Assembly (NCBI GenBank): GCA_947034885.2
Contig: OX344757.2
Coordinates: 9,796,001-9,860,000 of the forward strand
Length of the DNA stretch: 64,000 nt
Direction: 5' to 3'
DNA from: Thuidium tamariscinum
Lineage: Eukaryota > Streptophyta > Bryopsida > Hypnales > Thuidiaceae
This document shows positions 60,074-64,000 of the stretch, piece by piece (within the stretch, counting starts at the first letter, position 1; every line of letters starts with the position of its first letter). Both the position numbers and the translations under genes were made by a program. The notes beneath the pieces were generated by a model. It ran no database searches and was not told the DNA's origin. It was given only the letters and a program-made list of their open reading frames with translations.

Positions 60074-60655
60074 AGATCTATAACAGGTGTAGACTTCAGA
60101 CTTAAAACCGTATTGGTCCTAGGTATGCAATTCTTGTATTACATATAAGGATCATTTGCATTAATATGGCTTCTAAAGAGGATATCTTTTATTAAAATTA
60201 TATCAAATTAAAAAGAATAGAAAATTAGGTGAAGACTGAATTAAATGTAAAAAAATGATTAATTGCATAAGTTTTAGAAAAAAAAATCACAATACATATA
60301 AAAAATTGAAACATAAGCTTATGCATAATTTTTAAAAATTTGTACAAGAAGTTCTCTCTAATTAAATTAAGTTTTTATCAAAAAGCCCCCAAAGTTTGGT
60401 AGCTTGTCCTATAATAAATGTATAAAAAAAACTCATATCATTACATTTTTAATGCTATTGGTGCCCTCAAAAAATATACATTTCATGTATATAATTATTA
60501 CCTTTTGGGATTTCTTGTCAAAAGGCTACAAGAATTTCTTACATTATAGCAAATTATATCCATGACAAATTTCGTTAAAATGACGTTATTCCATTAGTTT
60601 GACACTTTTGAAAATTCAAGCAATGCAGTCTGAAGTCTACACCTGTTATAGATCT
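60074..60655. mobile_element. Element with perfect 29-bp inverted ends (582 bp)
   Basis: 60,074-60,102 (AGATCTATAACAGGTGTAGA and nine more bases) and 60,627-60,655 are exact reverse complements. The interior is AT-rich and non-coding. No perfect target duplication is obvious (TTGG at the left, TTGA at the right), so the family is unassigned. Perfect ends suggest recent insertion or selection. Confidence 0.75.
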
Positions 60656-61444
60656 TTGAAATCAATACATGCTATAGATATCTAAAATCTAGACCTATCC
60701 AAGATGTTTCAAACTGCGTGGTCTAAAATCTAAATCTATATGTATCTTAGATGTCTAAAAATCTATACTTGTTCTAGATACCAGTTTTCAATTCAAACTG
60801 CGCGGTTTGAAAAATGGCATTTGGAATACCACCATTTTAACAAAATTTGTCATCTCCCTTGAGATTTGACTAAAATGCATTGAAAGTGATTATAATTAAA
60901 TCTGTATAATATAGGAGTTGCACATCTCAAGTGTTGGTAGTCAAAAGGAGATTCTACATTCTCTTAAAATGCATTTTTTGGACACTATGTGAATAAATCA
61001 CAAATTTTGAAAGTGTTGAAAATAGTTTTTTCCAAAATCAATCATAGACTCTCATGAATAGTAGGAATACATTTTAGGCAAGAATTTGTAACTGTGTGTG
61101 GTTTTGGAAAGCAAGCAATTTTAGATGTAGTTACCTTTGTGCATCATTCTAATATGGATTGAAGTAATTTATGGAGTAGGGTAGTTCAATGCTTTGAAAG
61201 TAACCACTTCAAGGTTGGTTTGACTATCATGGTTTGCTTTGTCTTTTACATGAATTTCAATGAATGGGATAATTTTTAGCTAATTTTTTAATCGAAGAGA
61301 AATAGTGACATCTAGAATGTGACGACACAAGTGATTTCATATTTTTTGAAGCTTGCGTTATTGAATTACTTTTGAGTTTTCAAAGATTTTTATCAAAAGG
61401 CATCTATCCTTGGTAGTAGGTTTGGCAAATCGTAGTGCTCGTTG
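60656..61444. other. Intergenic with degenerate internal repeats
   Basis: 60,656-60,820 repeats short phrases such as 'atctaaaatcta' and 'caaactgcg(t/c)ggt'. Otherwise nothing recognised. Confidence 0.4.
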
Positions 61445-61838
61445 TTGATAGATGGATGAAATTTGACCAATAGACTAGGGACACTACTTGATGGGGCTAA
61501 GTTCCCTATAAAAATCACCTATTTCACTTTCTTGAGAATCAAATGGAAATAGAATCAACATCAATCCGACACATGCACACAACCTATAAAAAGTGATTAG
61601 AAAACCAAAAAGAAACATGGGGACTTGCAATAAACAAGCTTGATGTTGATAGATGGATGAAATTTGACCAATAGACTAGGGACACTGCTTGATGGGCCTT
61701 AGTTCCCTATAAAAATGACCTATTTCACTTTCTTGAGAATCAAATGGAAGTAGAATCAACATCAATCCAACACACGCACACAACCTATAAAAAGTGATTA
61801 GAAAACCAAAAAGAAGCATGGGGACTTGCAATAAACAA
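61445..61838 (+). repeat. Tandem duplication, two copies of a 201-bp unit
   Basis: 61,445-61,645 and 61,646-61,838 are nearly identical, differing at about ten positions. Each starts 'ttgatagatggatgaaattt' and ends 'ggacttgcaataaacaa'. Recent, with no coding content seen. Confidence 0.9.
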
Positions 61839-62776
61839 CTAGGAAGGGTCTTATATGCTACCGTGCTCATGTCAAATCAACTTTGCAAGATTCTGTTTTT
61901 TTTATAAGAAGGTAGTTGTCCTTTCCAACTTCCAATTTCTATGCATAAATATCCACCGGTCCCATCAAGATATTTGAAGATGGACCAAACCACATACTTT
62001 TTCCATCCATAGTTCAATCCTAAACTAAAATGTGATAAATTTCAATGCGCTTTCACTGTATCCTCGATCCATTCAACGACTATCTTATTCCAATTTCAGG
62101 ACCACCCAGTGTTTGTTTTTTCAGTCAAACTACACAGCATGCACTGAATGGGGGATGTTCCCTCCAGATTTAAACGACTGTGACTGTGCTGTGACCAGTC
62201 CCAGCACTAGAGTCTGGCCCCATGAGGCCAAAAAAAAACACTGGGACCACTTCATGTCTTTTTTTGAGCTAAATGTAAGGTCGCTTTTAGAGCAGACTAG
62301 CTTGGTACTTACAGTCCTTGCCTTGGACTTTCATTGACTGATTGCTGGATGCTGTGCCAGTGTGGTACCGAGTACAACAAATTAAGAAAGTACTATCGAT
62401 CTCACTGATTCTTTGATTTGATCAACTAATCTCAACCATATTTGATGACGAAATTTCAACGAGATTGGACTATTGGAGAGGTCTCGGTCACCCAACTGAC
62501 ATGAAAGTCTGAAACCTCCGAAATACTTCGATCAGTCCTAGCTTCAATGAAATCAGACTGAGTTCAAGGACACCCAAAGATGACTTGAGAGCGATACTAA
62601 AGCCAACAGCAGTGTACCTACTGCAGCAGTTTCATTACTGTGGTGTGCTCAATTCTGTCAAGTTTGCGAGATTCGTGGCGCCAAGAATTGCGAAATTCAG
62701 ACACACAGAGTTTTAAGAACTAGGGTTGGTATGGATTCAAGTTTCAACTTGCGCACCCTGACCGAAATGGTGTCTA
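61839..62776. other. Intergenic, nothing recognised
   Basis: The frame at 62,032-62,337 has no motif. Composition is balanced from about 62,030. Confidence 0.35.
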
Positions 62777-62866
62777 CTCCCTCTGTCCCACTATAAACTT
62801 CCTAACGAGGCTGATTTACAGTCTTTGCAGGAAGAAATTGGGAAGCTTTTCGTGGGATAGAGGGAG
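62777..62866. mobile_element. Stowaway-like MITE (90 bp)
   Basis: Left end CTCCCTCTGTCCCACTATAA, right end CGTGGGATAGAGGGAG, with TA on both sides (62,775-62,776 and 62,867-62,868). This is a compact canonical Stowaway. Confidence 0.85.
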
Positions 62867-63727
62867 TATTAGAGTACTTAATTATTAGAGTTTTGATGCT
62901 CTGAAGCCTGCCATTGACATAAACAATTCTTACCTTATCTGAATTTCTACACTAACGCATCAAATGTTCTTAAATAGTTTTCCCTTTGGTAGCATCAGAG
63001 AGATCGAGTCTCCGTGAGCAATCTGACAACAAAGGGTACGTACACGTCCTAGTTACGTACTATCAGCTCTTGATCGAAGCTGGCCAATGCAAAGCAGTTC
63101 TTGATCGATCGACAAGCGCAGTATGATTGGAGTCGGATGTACTGAGTTGCGTAAGTTGTGAACTTGTGATTTTATCCTCGATCGATTGCAGTGGTAATTC
63201 TACGTACCTGCCTACAGTACCGGTTTAATTTCGATCAGGATGGATTAATTGTAAGCTTGATTTTGCAGACGACATCGATCGCTCGTACATGGCCACAGGA
63301 ACCACTTGTTTGCAATTTTTCCAAGTCTTCAATCAGTCTAAAAGTCAGCAAAGATTGTCACTAGCTTGAGCAAGCTGAATAATTAACTTCATGCATGGAC
63401 ATGAGCTGATTGCATTACCAGCCACTGATCTCAAATTGTACTGAACTGACCCGGCTGGATCAGCTTCAATCGAGATTATTGATAGCGTACAGTTGTTTAA
63501 TTCTAAGTGCATGTCAGTGTGGTGGCAATAATTGAGAGAACTTCGTTTCGAGGCAGTGGTCAAGAAAGGCCAAGTTCGGTACCCCTAGAAACGACAAACA
63601 TAGCGGCTCACTGGGTTTCCAGAGGAATTAATCTTCAGGAAAACAGCCAAAACTCCTCCTCTGAACATGTGGGTTTCCTTGGAGCATGTATGAATTGAGT
63701 CTTGGGTTTCTGTACTGGAAAGTTTGA
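62867..63727. other. Intergenic, nothing recognised
   Basis: Balanced composition with several GATCGATC-type palindromes (about 63,050-63,290). No frame with a motif. Confidence 0.35.
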
Positions 63728-63731
63728 TTAA

Positions 63732-64000
63732 CCCCTAAAGGACTGAAGTCCAAATAGGTTCTAAAGCGTCATTCCATTTGAAGAGTCATAGATCGAAATA
63801 TCACTTAGTTATTAAGATCTTAACCGTACAATCTTTTATTAAACATGTTGTAGATGATGTGTATCAAATTTGGAGTCATTTGACCGCATAGATTTAAAGA
63901 TTTTAATGTTTTAGTGCTAAAAATGAATGCTGAAATTTCCATAAAAACACATTTGGAGGTGAAATTTGATTTCTAAACCTACTCAAATGAGAAAACTTTA
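63732..64000 (+). mobile_element. TTAA-family element, cut by the window end
   Basis: Preceded by TTAA (63,728-63,731) and begins CCCCTAAAGGACTGAAG, the family left end. The next 200 bases are a diverged version of the 7431 copy ('taaccgtacaatctttta' for 'taaccataggatcttgta'). Confidence 0.65.

Noticed and set aside
1-64000. tRNA, rRNA and CRISPR features
   Set aside because: By eye I found no convincing tRNA box A/B pair, no rRNA core sequence, and no regularly spaced short repeats with unique spacers. A dedicated tRNA scan could still find one.

Overview
This is nuclear DNA of a green plant (streptophyte), probably a non-flowering land plant, although the sequence alone does not fix the lineage. 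The evidence is spliced genes with GT-AG introns of about 100 to 2,400 bases, plant-type families (a NIP5/NIP6-like aquaporin, an SKP2A/B-like F-box protein, a kinase of the plant STK16/AtPK3 type, a LEAFY-type SAM domain), Stowaway-like MITEs, and genes of balanced base composition set in very AT-rich repeats. All splice models were built by hand from frame, phase and splice signals.

Layout. 1-16,900 holds no gene I can support: it is AT-rich repeat debris, including several 0.5-0.9 kb elements that begin CCCCTAAAGGAC and sit between TTAA-like tetramers. 16,900-21,160 (+) is a long leader and an SKP2A/B-like F-box/LRR gene. 21,160-27,000 is repeat-rich. 27,397-30,905 (-) is the most unusual gene: a BED-type zinc finger joined by splicing to a SAM domain closely resembling that of LEAFY/FLORICAULA, with no LEAFY DNA-binding domain. 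32,967-33,299 (+) is an intronless HYPK gene. 34.7-35.35 kb (+) may encode a small single-pass membrane protein. 38,003-40,671 (-) is an STK16-type kinase with a candidate N-myristoylation site. 41,936-43,028 is a very long inverted repeat. 46,092-47,274 (-) is an ARF-GAP gene whose first intron carries a decayed copy of the end of exon 1. 52,095-56,939 (-) is a NIP5/NIP6-like aquaporin whose upstream region has three AUGUAA minimal ORFs on the coding strand, the signature known from boron control of Arabidopsis NIP5;1. 57-64 kb is mostly non-coding with small elements, including one with perfect 29-base inverted ends.

The genes are independent housekeeping or regulatory loci (protein turnover, N-terminal acetylation, vesicle traffic, membrane-associated kinase signalling, metalloid transport) and I see no operon or cluster logic. 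The main candidates for something new are the BED plus LEAFY-type SAM protein, the triple AUGUAA leader of the aquaporin gene, and the TTAA-flanked element family. I found no LTR element or virus-like element that I could support.
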